Assembly (NCBI GenBank): GCA_963665765.1
Contig: OY762464.1
Coordinates: 1,302,001-1,366,000, forward strand
Source of the DNA: Bin76 sp963665765
GTDB taxonomy: Bacteria; Actinomycetota; Acidimicrobiia; Spongiisociales; ZC4RG35
Direction of reading: 5' to 3'
Length of the DNA stretch: 64,000 nucleotides
Shown in pieces: positions 17,330 to 25,803 of this stretch (positions are counted from its first letter, which is position 1; each line of letters starts with the position of its first letter). Below the pieces are notes generated by a model. It searched no databases. It saw nothing but the letters and a program-made list of their open reading frames with translations, and was not told the DNA's origin. Both the position numbers and the translations under genes were made by a program.

Positions 17330-18255
17330 GACCCCTGCTCCCGGATACGCGGATCGATGATTCCATACAGCAGGTCCACGGCGAGATTGATGATCACGAA
17401 GGTCACCGCTCCCACTATCACTATGGCCTGCACCAGCGAGAAGTCTCGAAATTGAACGGCTTGGGTGGCCAGAGTGCCCAGCCCCGGCCAGGCGAACACG
17501 AATTCAACGGTGACCGCGCCGGAAAGAAGGGTCCCGGCCTGCAGACCCATGATGGTCACCACCGGCAGGGCGGCATTGCGGATGGCGTGGGTGATCACCA
17601 CTGTTCGTTCCCGCAGGCCCCGGGCCCGGGCCGAGGTGATGTAGGTCTCTTCCAGCACTTCGCTCAGACTGGACCGGGCCAAACGGGCGATCCGAGCCAT
17701 GGGAAGCACCGACAGGGTAACCGCCGGCAGCACCAGATGCTGCCAGGTCCCGGACTGCCCCGCCGGGAGCCACCCCCAAGCCACCGCGAACAGAAGAATG
17801 AACATCAGGCCCAGCCAGAAAAGCGGGATGGACTGGCCCAGCAAGGCGATGAACACCGAGATGCGGTCCCAGATCCGGCCTTCCTTGAGCGCCGCCACCA
17901 CTCCCAGGGGAAGGCCGATCACGGTGGCAATCAGCATCGCCGCCAAGGTCAGTTGGATCGAGGCGGGAAAGCGCCCCAGAATCAGTTCCCAGTTGGGTCG
18001 GCTGTAGCGGAGGGACTTGCCCAGATCGAAGGAAGCCAGCTGGCCGAGATAGTTCACGAACTGTACGGGCAGCGGCTTGTCCAAACCCAACTCGATCTGC
18101 TTGGCCAGCACCTGTTCCTCGGTGGCGAATTCCCCGAGGATGTTGCGGGCCGGATCCCCGGCGGTGCGGGCCAGGAAAAAGGCCAGGCTGAGGGCGATTA
18201 AAAGCGTGATCACCGCTCCCAAGAGCTTCGGGGCCATGAACCTGACGAAACTCAC
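17326..18255 (-). CDS. ABC transporter permease (DppB/OppB-like)
   Basis: A 309-residue permease starting VSFVRFMAPKLLGAVITLL at the GTG at 18255, which overlaps the TGA of the upstream ATPase gene. It has the DppB features ARTAGDPARN, LGLDKPLPVQFVNYL and a cytoplasmic loop RARGLRERTVVITHAIRNA. It ends VDLLYGIIDPRIR, the normal C-terminus of the family. The open frame upstream of this start, to 18708, is noise antisense to the ATPase gene. Confidence 0.93.
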   Translation of the reverse strand: MSFVRFMAPKLLGAVITLLIALSLAFFLARTAGDPARNILGEFATEEQVLAKQIELGLDKPLPVQFVNYLGQLASFDLGKSLRYSRPNWELILGRFPASIQLTLAAMLIATVIGLPLGVVAALKEGRIWDRISVFIALLGQSIPLFWLGLMFILLFAVAWGWLPAGQSGTWQHLVLPAVTLSVLPMARIARLARSSLSEVLEETYITSARARGLRERTVVITHAIRNAALPVVTIMGLQAGTLLSGAVTVEFVFAWPGLGTLATQAVQFRDFSLVQAIVIVGAVTFVIINLAVDLLYGIIDPRIREQGS

Positions 18256-19088
18256 GCCGAGGCCCTCCCGCCGTCCGGTCCGATGGAGTCTTCCAGAGTC
18301 GAGCGATCCCAGTCTTTGCCGGGAATGGCCTCGATCAGCTCTTTGGTGTAGGCGTGGGAGGGCGAGGCCAGCAGGTCCTCGGTCACCCCCGCTTCCACGA
18401 CTCTTCCTTCCTTCATGACATACACCCGGTCGCACAGGTTGCGCACCACACTCAGGTCGTGGCTGATCAGAAGCACCGCGATCTGCTCGGATTCCCGCAG
18501 TTGCAACAAGAGATTGAGTATCTGCGCCTGCACCGAAACATCCAGGGCCGAAGTCGGCTCGTCGGCCACCAACAGGGAGGGGCGCAGCAGGAGGGCCCGG
18601 GCGATGGAGACCCGCTGGGCCTGGCCGCCGCTCAACTCGTGGGGTAGGTGATCCAGCAGATCTTCGATCAACCCGACCTTGGAAAGAAGGTCGGCGTCGG
18701 TGACCCAATCGGTACGCTCGGGATGGAGCGACCGCAACTCGGAAAGGCCACTTCGGACGGTCTGCCGTGGATCGAGCGAACCATGGGGGTCCTGGAACAC
18801 CACCTGGATCCGGGAACGCAGCCGACGCATCCGAGAACGGGAAATGCCGATGATCGATTCCCCGGCCAAACTTATCCGGCCACCGGTGATCCTCCCCAAC
18901 AGTGCGGTGGCCAAAGCCAGGGTGGTCTTGCCCGACCCGGACTCTCCCACCAACCCCACTATCTCACCCACCCCGATATGCAGGGAGACGCCATCCACCG
19001 CCACTACTTCGGGTCTTTTGCCTATGCCACGCTCGGCAAACACCACCCGGAGATCTTCGATCTGCAGGACTGGAGAAGAAGTGCTCAT
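18252..19088 (-). CDS. Oligopeptide-type ABC transporter ATPase (DppF/OppF-like)
   Basis: A 278-residue ATPase with Walker A GESGSGKTT, the Q-loop segment VVFQDPHGSLDPRQ typical of DppF/OppF, signature LSGGQAQR and Walker B LLVADEPTSALD. It is a little short at the C-terminus compared with OppF and lacks the Cys-rich oligo_HPY tail. I chose the ATG at 19088 (MSTSSPVLQIEDLRV). The gene lies 7 bases after the LLM gene upstream, so the importer appears to be transcribed from that gene's promoter. Confidence 0.92.
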   Translation of the reverse strand: MSTSSPVLQIEDLRVVFAERGIGKRPEVVAVDGVSLHIGVGEIVGLVGESGSGKTTLALATALLGRITGGRISLAGESIIGISRSRMRRLRSRIQVVFQDPHGSLDPRQTVRSGLSELRSLHPERTDWVTDADLLSKVGLIEDLLDHLPHELSGGQAQRVSIARALLLRPSLLVADEPTSALDVSVQAQILNLLLQLRESEQIAVLLISHDLSVVRNLCDRVYVMKEGRVVEAGVTEDLLASPSHAYTKELIEAIPGKDWDRSTLEDSIGPDGGRASA

Positions 19089-19095
19089 TTCCCGC

Positions 19096-20169
19096 TCAGG
19101 CGCCGGATGGCCCCGCCAGTCTCCGGATGCGAGGAACGACTTCCGTTCCAATCCCCTCAATGGCCTCCAGAGTCTCTTCCAAGCCGGGACCTTGGAAGTG
19201 GCGGAGCCTCACGATTATCTCCTCCGGTCCGACCAGGTCTATCCACTCGGGAAGGGTCTGCAGCCAGTGGTCGAGCGAGCCGCACAGCACCCGATCGGTC
19301 AGCACATGATCGACAGTCAGATCGGCCGGGCCGGCCAGTTCGGCAAACCATGGCTCGTACTTGGGGTGGTAGCTGTTCCCTCTCTCCAGGTAGACCCGGT
19401 GGTAGGCCAACACATACTCACCGTAGGTATCCCGGGCGGCCTGATCGGTTTCCCCCAACCAAGCTTCTCGCAGCATGACGATCCGGGGCCTTTTCCCCAC
19501 TCTCTCGCACTCCTCCCGATACACCTTCGCCAGATCGGCCAGCCAATGGATGTTGCGAATGGGTCCGGTTACCCATCCATCCGCATACCGGGCGGCTCGT
19601 CTCACTCCGCCTGGTGACCAGGCGCCGGCGAAGACCTCCAACTCCGCTTGGGCCACTGCCTCGTCCCGGATGGGGGTCATGCCCCGATAGGGACCGTCCA
19701 ACACGATCTGGCGGTCATTGCGATAGGCATCGATGGCCTGCAGGCCTTGCTCCATGCGCGCCGCTCGCCGGCCATGATCCACCCCCAATAGTTGAAAGTC
19801 GCCTTGCATGTACCCGGCGCCCACGCACAGCCGGAAACGTCCCGGGTGGAGAGTCGCCAGCATGGTGGCGTCTTGAATCACCTCCACCGGATGATGAAGG
19901 GGCAGCACAATCAACCCGGCGGAGAACATAATCCTCTCCACCGCCCCCAGGCCATAGGCAGAGAGCAATATCGGATTGTGCGAATAGGACGTCGCTCCGG
20001 AGCTGCGCCGCTCCCCGGTATATACGCAGTAGAAACCCGCCGCCTCCGCCGCCGCGGACTCCTCCACAAACCCGGTCAGGTCATAGCGCCGCCGACCATC
20101 CTCGATTATCTGGTTGGGAGTTGCGATGCTAAATCGAATGATTGGAACCCGGTGACAAACTAGAGACAT
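19096..20169 (-). CDS. LLM-class flavin/F420-dependent oxidoreductase
   Basis: A 357-residue luciferase-like oxidoreductase. It has IIRFSIATPNQIIEDGRRRYDL near the N-terminus, AGLIVLPLHHPVEVIQDATML and GRFRLCVGAGYMQGDFQLLG. It is clearly a paralogue of the 25804-26850 product: both have the [I/M]RFS[I/L]A-P start, PVEVIQDAT/PYQVIQDAT and PEEIIVRLR/PEEIVLRLR near the end. It heads the operon that includes the ABC importer. The only start in frame near the N-terminus is the ATG at 20169, without a good ribosome binding site, so the true start is a little uncertain. Confidence 0.88.
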   Translation of the reverse strand: MSLVCHRVPIIRFSIATPNQIIEDGRRRYDLTGFVEESAAAEAAGFYCVYTGERRSSGATSYSHNPILLSAYGLGAVERIMFSAGLIVLPLHHPVEVIQDATMLATLHPGRFRLCVGAGYMQGDFQLLGVDHGRRAARMEQGLQAIDAYRNDRQIVLDGPYRGMTPIRDEAVAQAELEVFAGAWSPGGVRRAARYADGWVTGPIRNIHWLADLAKVYREECERVGKRPRIVMLREAWLGETDQAARDTYGEYVLAYHRVYLERGNSYHPKYEPWFAELAGPADLTVDHVLTDRVLCGSLDHWLQTLPEWIDLVGPEEIIVRLRHFQGPGLEETLEAIEGIGTEVVPRIRRLAGPSGA

Positions 20170-20186
20170 AGAGTAATCAATAGCTG

Positions 20187-20222
20187 CCAGATCCCTTCAG
20201 TCCCACCTTTTTTGGGATCTGG
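20187..20222. promoter_or_regulatory. Inverted repeat between divergent genes
   Basis: A perfect 9-base inverted repeat, CCAGATCCC at 20187-20195 and GGGATCTGG at 20214-20222, with an 18-base spacer. It fills the short gap between the divergently read LLM operon and amidase gene. It is well placed to be a shared operator, or a hairpin in the amidase leader ahead of its AAAGGAG ribosome binding site. No U-run follows, so it is not an ordinary terminator. Confidence 0.4.
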
Positions 20223-20245
20223 AACAAACGGGAAAGGAGCCTGAG

Positions 20246-21661
20246 TTGGAGTACCAGGATTACGACGCGATCGGACTGGCCGAGTTGGTGCGGAGCGGAG
20301 AGACCACTCCCACCGAGTTGCTCGACACCGCCGTTGAGAGGATTGAACGGCTGAATCCGGTGCTGAACGCCGTCAATCGCAAGATGTACGACGAGGCCCG
20401 GGATTCCATCGCCGACGGCCTGCCCGATGGTCCCTTCACGGGGGTTCCTTTCCTGCTCAAGGATCTGCGGGCGGCCTATGCGGGGGTTCCCACCGTGGCC
20501 GGCAGCGCCTTTTTCGTGGACAAGGTGGCACCTCACGACAGTGAACTGGTGCGCCGCTACCGGGCGGCGGGACTGGTGATCGCCGGCAAGACCAACACTC
20601 CCGAATTTGGGGGGGCGCCCACCACCGAGCCCCGGCTGTTTGGGGCCACCCGTAACCCCTGGAACATCGATCGCAGCAGCGGGGGATCGAGCGGCGGTTC
20701 GGCGGCGGCGGTGGCCTCGGGGATGGTGCCCGCCGCTCACGGCAGCGACGGAGGGGGATCTATCAGGATTCCGGCGGGGTGTTGTGGGGTGTTCGGCATC
20801 AAACCCACCCGGGGACGCACCCCGGCCGGACCCGACTACGGCGAAGCCTGGAACGGGTTGAGCGCCGAGCATGTTCTCAGTCGGACCGTGCGCGACAGCG
20901 CGGCTCTGCTGGACGTCACCACCGGTCCGGCGCCGGGCGATCCCTATTCGGTGCCGCCCGCCCAAGAGTCTTTCCTGTCGTCGGCGTCACGACCGCCCGG
21001 TCGCCTGTCGGTGGCGATGACCACCTCGGCCGCGGCGGGTCCGGCCCATCCCGATTGCGTGGAGGCGGTGGAAAAGACCGCCGAACTGCTGTCGGACCTG
21101 GGCCATCAGGTGTCGGAGGACAGCCCGGAGTGGGACCGCCCGACCGCCGGCGCCGCCTTCCGACTTCTGATCGCGGCCAATGTGCAGGCCTCGCTGGACG
21201 AGTACGCCGAGCAGAAGGGTCGCCGCCCGAGAGAAGACGAATTGGAGAACGTGATCAGTGTGTTGGGCGGGGAAAGCTACGACTTCAGCGCCGTGGATCT
21301 GGTGCGAGCCACCTGGGCCATGCACCGAGCCGGTCGAGCGGTGGCGCCCTTCTTCGAAAAATACGATGTCTGGCTGACGCCCACCGTCGCCGCCCCTCCG
21401 CCGCCGCTGGGCTACATCGACATGATGACCGCCGACATCGACGCCTACCTGATCACCGTCTTCGGCTACATACCATTCACCGCCCTGGCAAACTTCGCCG
21501 GTCTCCCGGCCATGTCGGTGCCTCTTCACTGGAACACCGACAACCTACCCATCGGAGTCCACTTCGTAGCCGGCTACGCCCGCGACGACCTGCTCTTCAG
21601 CCTGGCCGGACAACTTGAAAAAGCCAGACCATGGGCCGACCGATGGCCGCCAGTGCGGTAG
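20246..21661 (+). CDS. Amidase-signature hydrolase
   Basis: A 471-residue amidase-signature enzyme that hydrolyses an amide to a carboxylic acid and amine. The Ser-Ser-Lys triad is visible: Lys72 in FLLKDLRA, the cis-Ser in SSGGSSGGS near 148, and the nucleophile Ser172 in GSDGGGSIRIPAG. The length is normal. The start is a TTG at 20246 preceded by AAAGGAG, and family similarity begins at once (EYQDYDAIGLAELV). It diverges from the LLM/ABC operon. A plausible role is to free an acid that the acyl-CoA ligases then activate, though GatA-like or other amide substrates remain possible. Confidence 0.9.
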   Translation: MEYQDYDAIGLAELVRSGETTPTELLDTAVERIERLNPVLNAVNRKMYDEARDSIADGLPDGPFTGVPFLLKDLRAAYAGVPTVAGSAFFVDKVAPHDSELVRRYRAAGLVIAGKTNTPEFGGAPTTEPRLFGATRNPWNIDRSSGGSSGGSAAAVASGMVPAAHGSDGGGSIRIPAGCCGVFGIKPTRGRTPAGPDYGEAWNGLSAEHVLSRTVRDSAALLDVTTGPAPGDPYSVPPAQESFLSSASRPPGRLSVAMTTSAAAGPAHPDCVEAVEKTAELLSDLGHQVSEDSPEWDRPTAGAAFRLLIAANVQASLDEYAEQKGRRPREDELENVISVLGGESYDFSAVDLVRATWAMHRAGRAVAPFFEKYDVWLTPTVAAPPPPLGYIDMMTADIDAYLITVFGYIPFTALANFAGLPAMSVPLHWNTDNLPIGVHFVAGYARDDLLFSLAGQLEKARPWADRWPPVR

Positions 21662-22033
21662 TTCGCAGTAATCGGGCGATCATTGGAAAGGCGATTTCCT
21701 TTTGCTGCAATAGGTTGTCTTGAACGCCCGAGTCGAAATCACAAATATCGAGCATGAAATACAATGCATCGCTCGTGTCCGACTCGATCATCGCGGCGTA
21801 GCGCCAATTCCAGCCGACGGCCCTGCTCGGTATAACCGACGGCTCTGGTGCTTGTGGTCCCGTAGCGGTTATCACGTTCGGGATCAGGCTTCCCAAACCC
21901 GACACGCTCCAGCTGGTGCAGGTGGTAACTCAGGACATACCAAATGTCGTCTTGGCGGATCCATCCTTTCAGTGCGGTTTCATAAACCACCACACAATTG
22001 AGGGATGATGGCCAGTACGGCCCTGGCAACCTG
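21662..22033 (-). pseudogene. Possible degraded winged-helix gene fragment
   Basis: No intact gene is visible. On the minus strand, the frame at about 21739-22029 encodes LSYHLHQLERVGFGK followed by a basic stretch and GYTEQGR, the look of an ArsR/PadR-type winged helix. A second frame (21597-21905) carries DTSDALYFMLDICDFDSGV and runs into the antisense of the amidase end. Two overlapping frames with protein-like composition suggest a gene broken by a frameshift. It could also be chance. Confidence 0.3.
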
Positions 22034-22390
22034 TCAGCCCACAGTCCGGGGCAGGATCTCTCCTATCAGGGGGATGGGTCCGTTGACAGGACCCCGATAG
22101 TCTTTCAGAAAAGCCTCCGCGTAGAGACGATGATCCCTTGCGAGTCGCTCCCGTTCGCTCTTGGGGTAGCCGCACTGGGTGATTATGTCTTCTATGGTGG
22201 AAGTCAAGGTATTGAACTTCACCATCCGAGGCTCTTGCTGGTGGGGAACCCAGAAAGAAGCGTCTTCGGGGTCGTAATAGCGAAGCTCTTCGTAAGGGAT
22301 AGAGGTGCTGAGCATCTCGCACTCCTGCTCGTCCAGCACATAAGGAGGACACTGATGGCCGTCCGAGTGATGTCCGCTGTCGCCCTCCAT
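22034..22390 (-). CDS. Hypothetical protein
   Basis: A 118-residue frame with protein-like composition (SIPYEELRYYDPEDASFWVPH, then a helical segment GYPKSERERLARDHRLYAEAF). I do not recognise a family. The ATG at 22390 lies only 9 bases after a TATAGT element, which would give a near-leaderless transcript. An internal ATG at codon 26 is the alternative start. It lies just upstream of the possible winged-helix remnant, so the two may have formed a small unit. The base composition is less GC-rich than in the flanking catabolic genes. Confidence 0.5.
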   Translation of the reverse strand: MEGDSGHHSDGHQCPPYVLDEQECEMLSTSIPYEELRYYDPEDASFWVPHQQEPRMVKFNTLTSTIEDIITQCGYPKSERERLARDHRLYAEAFLKDYRGPVNGPIPLIGEILPRTVG

Positions 22391-22581
22391 GAGAAGGATA
22401 CTATACCGCCCAGGCGGTTAATAAGGCAGTCCCTGTCAGCTACTGAGGTTCTCTAATTGCAGAGCTACCAGACCGCCGATCCCTAACGGCAGTGATCGAT
22501 TGCACCCCACTGCTCCGGCACGTTGGGTTGCCCGGACGCTCCCGGACTCGCTGACGTGGGGACAAGTCTCCCAGGAGGTTG

Positions 22582-22614
22582 GACGGGGTCGACTGATGCC
22601 GACCCCGTCTTTTT
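22582..22614 (+). terminator. Rho-independent terminator (plus strand)
   Basis: A perfect 10-base stem (GACGGGGTCG at 22582-22591, CGACCCCGTC at 22600-22609) with an 8-base loop is followed by five T. It reads on the plus strand, although no recognised plus-strand gene ends nearby. Without the T-run it could also serve the minus-strand substrate-binding gene that ends at 22639. The roughly 190 bases before it (22391-22581) hold no ORF but contain pairing arms (CCCCAC with GTGGGG), so a small RNA is possible. Confidence 0.75.
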
Positions 22615-22638
22615 GTCTGTGCTGTTAGTGGTTGACTC

Positions 22639-24381
22639 TCACTCCTGGAAGTAGAGACCCTCGTAATCGATCTGCAGATCGAGGCGGTGGCTGAAGCCGG
22701 CCAGTCCGGTGGTGTAGGCGAAGTTGTCCACCTGGTCGAACAGGGAGACCCAGCAGACCAGGTCGACCAGAACGATCCGCTCAACCTCGCTGTACGCCGC
22801 GTTGCGCTCTTCTGCGGTCTGCGCCGTGGCGCCGATGACGGCCAGTTCATCCAACCGCTCGTCGGTGCAGGCCTTCACCAACCCGGCGGAGGTGAAGGTG
22901 GTGCGCATGAAGACGTCCTCGTGCGGATAGCGCACGTCGAACGGCAGCTGGTGGGTTCCGCCCAACTGGTTGGTGAACAGCGCCACGATAAACTCACCGG
23001 GCTCAAGCCCGCGGGCTTCGAGCGGCAGGCCCACTGCCTGCAGCATTCCGACCACGGCCTCGCCGATGTCCTTGTCGCTGATGTATCGGCCAATCGTGTA
23101 GTTGATCGGAATCGGCGGGATCTCGCCTTCGGCCTGCACTTGCGCGATCAACTCCCTGGCCCGGTCCGGGTCATAGGCGTAGTAATCGTCGGCGTGCGCG
23201 CCGGTGCTGGAGAAGAAGTCATGGAAAGCATTGGCGTTTTCGATTCCGCCACGGCCCTCCAGGACCCCTTGCACCAGGCCTTCGCGGTCAATGGCGTGAG
23301 CTATTGCCTGACGGAGCCGGATGTCGTCCAGGGGAGGACTGTTGATGTTCATACCCAGGAAGAACTTGAACCCGCCGGGCGCCGCGGAGAGCACCAGGCT
23401 GTCGTCGGCTTCCACATCGTCGAAGAGCTGCGGCGACAAAGTGACCACCATGTCGGCGTCGCCGGTCTGCAGCAGCGCCAAACGAGTGTTGGCGTCAGCC
23501 GCGAATGTCCACTCGACTCCGTCCAGATTCGGGGCGCCGTTCCAGTAGTCCTGGTTGGCGGAGGCCCGGATCATCTCTCCGGGTACCCACTCTTCGAACA
23601 CCAACGGACCGGTGCCGACCGGCGCCAAACCGAACTCCTCGGCCCCCACTTCCGCCAGATAGGCGGGCGGGAACACAAAGGTCTCGGTCAGCAGAGCGGG
23701 GATAAGCCCGATGCCGCTCGCCGCGGTGGTCGTGATATCGAAGGTGGTGTCGTCAATGGCAATAGCGTCTGCGATCAAGGTGAAGTAGACACGCAGACCG
23801 CCGGTGTCGCGGTTGGCGCGCACCGAGGCGGCCGCCGCTTCGGCGTTGAAAGGCTCGCCGTTGTGGAAAGAAACCCCTTCCCGCACTGTGAACCGCCAGG
23901 TCAGATCATCCACCTGCTCATAGGCGGTGATGAGGCCGCTTGGCTCGGGGTGATTGTCCGCATTCTTCTCCATGAGAACATCGATGATTCCCCGCGAGAT
24001 GTGCTGGGCGAAGCGGGAAGTGGCTATCGAAGGGTTGAGAGAGCGAGGCTCGGTTCCGATCACCATCCGCAGAATGCCGCCGTCCACCATGGTGGGTCCG
24101 GCCTGGGTGGTCTCGGTCATTTCCTCTTCTTCGTCCATCTCCTCCTCGTCCATCTCTTCTTCCTCCATCTCCGCCGCGGTCGTCGTGGTGGTGGCGCGGG
24201 TGGTGGCAGTGGTGGTTTCGGGAGTGGGTTCCGGAGCCGCGGTGGTGGCGGTGGTCGTGTCCGGCGGGGCGGCGGTGGTGGCGGTTTCCTCGTCATCACC
24301 ACAGGCGGCCACCAGCAGGGCCAGTGTCGCCAAGACCGCGATCAGCTTCACGCCGGAAATTCGGCGGTTTCTCGGTCGCAT
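22639..24381 (-). CDS. ABC transporter substrate-binding lipoprotein (peptide family 5)
   Basis: A 580-residue SBP_bac_5 protein. A basic N-terminus, a hydrophobic stretch and the lipobox LVAAC place the lipidated Cys at residue 27. Residues 28-95 form a Thr-rich then very acidic linker with repeated EEEMDEEEM units. The binding domain follows (GGILRMVIGTEPRSLNPS), with EPFNAEAAAASV and RQAIAHAIDREGL further on. It would capture the substrate for an oligopeptide-type importer such as that at 15454-19088, but it lies apart from it, so that pairing is inference. Upstream is the palindrome ATACC-N4-GGTAT (24436-24449). Confidence 0.93.
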   Translation of the reverse strand: MRPRNRRISGVKLIAVLATLALLVAACGDDEETATTAAPPDTTTATTAAPEPTPETTTATTRATTTTTAAEMEEEEMDEEEMDEEEEMTETTQAGPTMVDGGILRMVIGTEPRSLNPSIATSRFAQHISRGIIDVLMEKNADNHPEPSGLITAYEQVDDLTWRFTVREGVSFHNGEPFNAEAAAASVRANRDTGGLRVYFTLIADAIAIDDTTFDITTTAASGIGLIPALLTETFVFPPAYLAEVGAEEFGLAPVGTGPLVFEEWVPGEMIRASANQDYWNGAPNLDGVEWTFAADANTRLALLQTGDADMVVTLSPQLFDDVEADDSLVLSAAPGGFKFFLGMNINSPPLDDIRLRQAIAHAIDREGLVQGVLEGRGGIENANAFHDFFSSTGAHADDYYAYDPDRARELIAQVQAEGEIPPIPINYTIGRYISDKDIGEAVVGMLQAVGLPLEARGLEPGEFIVALFTNQLGGTHQLPFDVRYPHEDVFMRTTFTSAGLVKACTDERLDELAVIGATAQTAEERNAAYSEVERIVLVDLVCWVSLFDQVDNFAYTTGLAGFSHRLDLQIDYEGLYFQE

Positions 24382-24435
24382 AATTTCTCCTTCTTATCTG
24401 TTTCTCAAATCCGACAGAGCGGATCTTCCGTTTAC

Positions 24436-24449
24436 ATACCAATCGGTAT
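24436..24449. promoter_or_regulatory. Candidate TetR-type operator
   Basis: ATACC at 24436-24440 and GGTAT at 24445-24449 form a perfect 5-base inverted repeat around AATC. It lies 55 bases upstream of the substrate-binding gene start. The shape and place fit an operator for a TetR-family repressor; no such gene is in the window. Confidence 0.35.
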
Positions 24450-24500
24450 TAAATCAACATCTAGCATAAAGCCTCCGGACCCGGGTGCAGGCCCAAGATG

Positions 24501-25508
24501 CTATTGCCTTCCGGGAGTGGGAATCATTTTGCCTGGCCAGCCCACCGCATAGGTGAATTCTCCGGGTTGGACAACGGCCGGACGGGAGGGCGCCAACATC
24601 AGATACGGCTCTTCGGTGACAGTGAATTCTCTCATCGGTCCGGGTCCCCATAATTCGAACCCGGCGCCCATTCCGGCCTGCGATCCGATCTCTTCCACCA
24701 CGAACTCTTCGATCCGCTCCCCGGTTATCAGGTCAGTCACCCATCCCACCGGACCCGGCTCGGCGCGGATTCCCACTTGCGACGGACCGTATCGACCATC
24801 AAGCGCTCCCGCATGGGAGGCCAGAAAAACCTTGACCTGGCCCAGGATGGGAACCTGGTCGGGGCCGGTTGGTTCGGTGTCGAGATGACCCCGGTAACGC
24901 AGAGTGTTAAGACACCCCTCCACCCCCAGGGTGGGGTCATTGGACTCCCCGCCGCCGAACTCGGCCAGAAAAGAAGAGGCACCGGCAGCAGTGGCGGCGT
25001 GGCTGAGCTGACCGGGGACGTGACGGTTGATCACCACCGGCAGGTACCCAAAGGAGGCGCTCAGTTCCAAGTCGCCGTAATCGTAGGTGTAGTGCAATCC
25101 CCGGGCGGGGGTTCCCGAGTGAAGATCGACTATGCAGTCGGCCTCCTCCAACAGCGCCGAAAGCAGGGCATGGGCCACTTGATCGGTCAGAAATCCGGCG
25201 GCCCGGCCCGGAAACCGACGGTTGAGTTCCATGAGATCGGGGTTGTGCCGGGTGCCGGCGGTGAGGCCGAACGGGTTGGAAGCGGGAACCAACGTCACCG
25301 TGCCGGCCAGGTTGGCGTGAAGCAGCCTCCTGCGCAATTGGTGAACTGCCAGCACCGCCAAGGGTTTGTCTCCAATCACGCCCGCCACAATGGCAGTGGC
25401 GGGGCCGGGCCGGGAACCAACGAGCCGGTGAAATCTCGTTTTCCAGGTTCCACCGTCCACTCGACGGGCCCCGACCTCAACCTCGAAGGTCGTTTCTTTC
25501 ACGCTCAT
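24501..25508 (-). CDS. Succinylglutamate desuccinylase/aspartoacylase-like protein
   Basis: A 335-residue M14-type protein of the AstE/AspA group. The usual first metal motif, G-x-H-G-x-E, reads GVIGDKP, so both the zinc His and Glu are replaced. The later DLHSG motif, which supplies the second His, and a FLAEFGGG segment with a possible catalytic Glu are kept. The C-terminal domain (AEPGPVGWVTDLITGERI) is normal. The protein may bind another metal, use a changed chemistry or be non-catalytic. The start is the ATG at 25508, with AAGGAG 7 bases before it. It follows the solute-uptake and amidase theme of the area. The 295 bases upstream hold no gene. Confidence 0.78.
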   Translation of the reverse strand: MSVKETTFEVEVGARRVDGGTWKTRFHRLVGSRPGPATAIVAGVIGDKPLAVLAVHQLRRRLLHANLAGTVTLVPASNPFGLTAGTRHNPDLMELNRRFPGRAAGFLTDQVAHALLSALLEEADCIVDLHSGTPARGLHYTYDYGDLELSASFGYLPVVINRHVPGQLSHAATAAGASSFLAEFGGGESNDPTLGVEGCLNTLRYRGHLDTEPTGPDQVPILGQVKVFLASHAGALDGRYGPSQVGIRAEPGPVGWVTDLITGERIEEFVVEEIGSQAGMGAGFELWGPGPMREFTVTEEPYLMLAPSRPAVVQPGEFTYAVGWPGKMIPTPGRQ

Positions 25509-25803
25509 GCTGCTTCTCCTTGGTTGGTCCGTCTTCTGGCGGAATTCGCGAAGAAATCCACCTTGTCTCGGCAAGAAACCGATCCGCCTTACTTGAAAAT
25601 GTCACAACTCCGCCCTCATATTTATATCAGTCACAAACACCTCGCGGACTGCCTGACGTCGTCGGCCCGGAGAAAGGTCATATATCGAGCCGGTCGGCAC
25701 GACCAAAACTGTCCGCCCGCGCTCATACCTCGGAGGCAGGTGGCGGGGGTGGGCCCGGAGGATGAAAAGAGGCTCCGCAAATTTCGCGAGTTAGGGATTG
25801 GTT

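Noticed and set aside
17326..18708. 460-residue frame covering the DppB permease
   Set aside because: Only the part from the GTG at 18255 matches the permease; the rest is antisense to the ATPase gene.
20177..20965. Minus-strand frame opposite the amidase
   Set aside because: Gly/Arg-rich reverse frame of a clear amidase gene.
22687..24552. 621-residue plus-strand frame opposite the substrate-binding gene
   Set aside because: The minus-strand frame has a lipobox and an SBP domain; this one is composition-driven.
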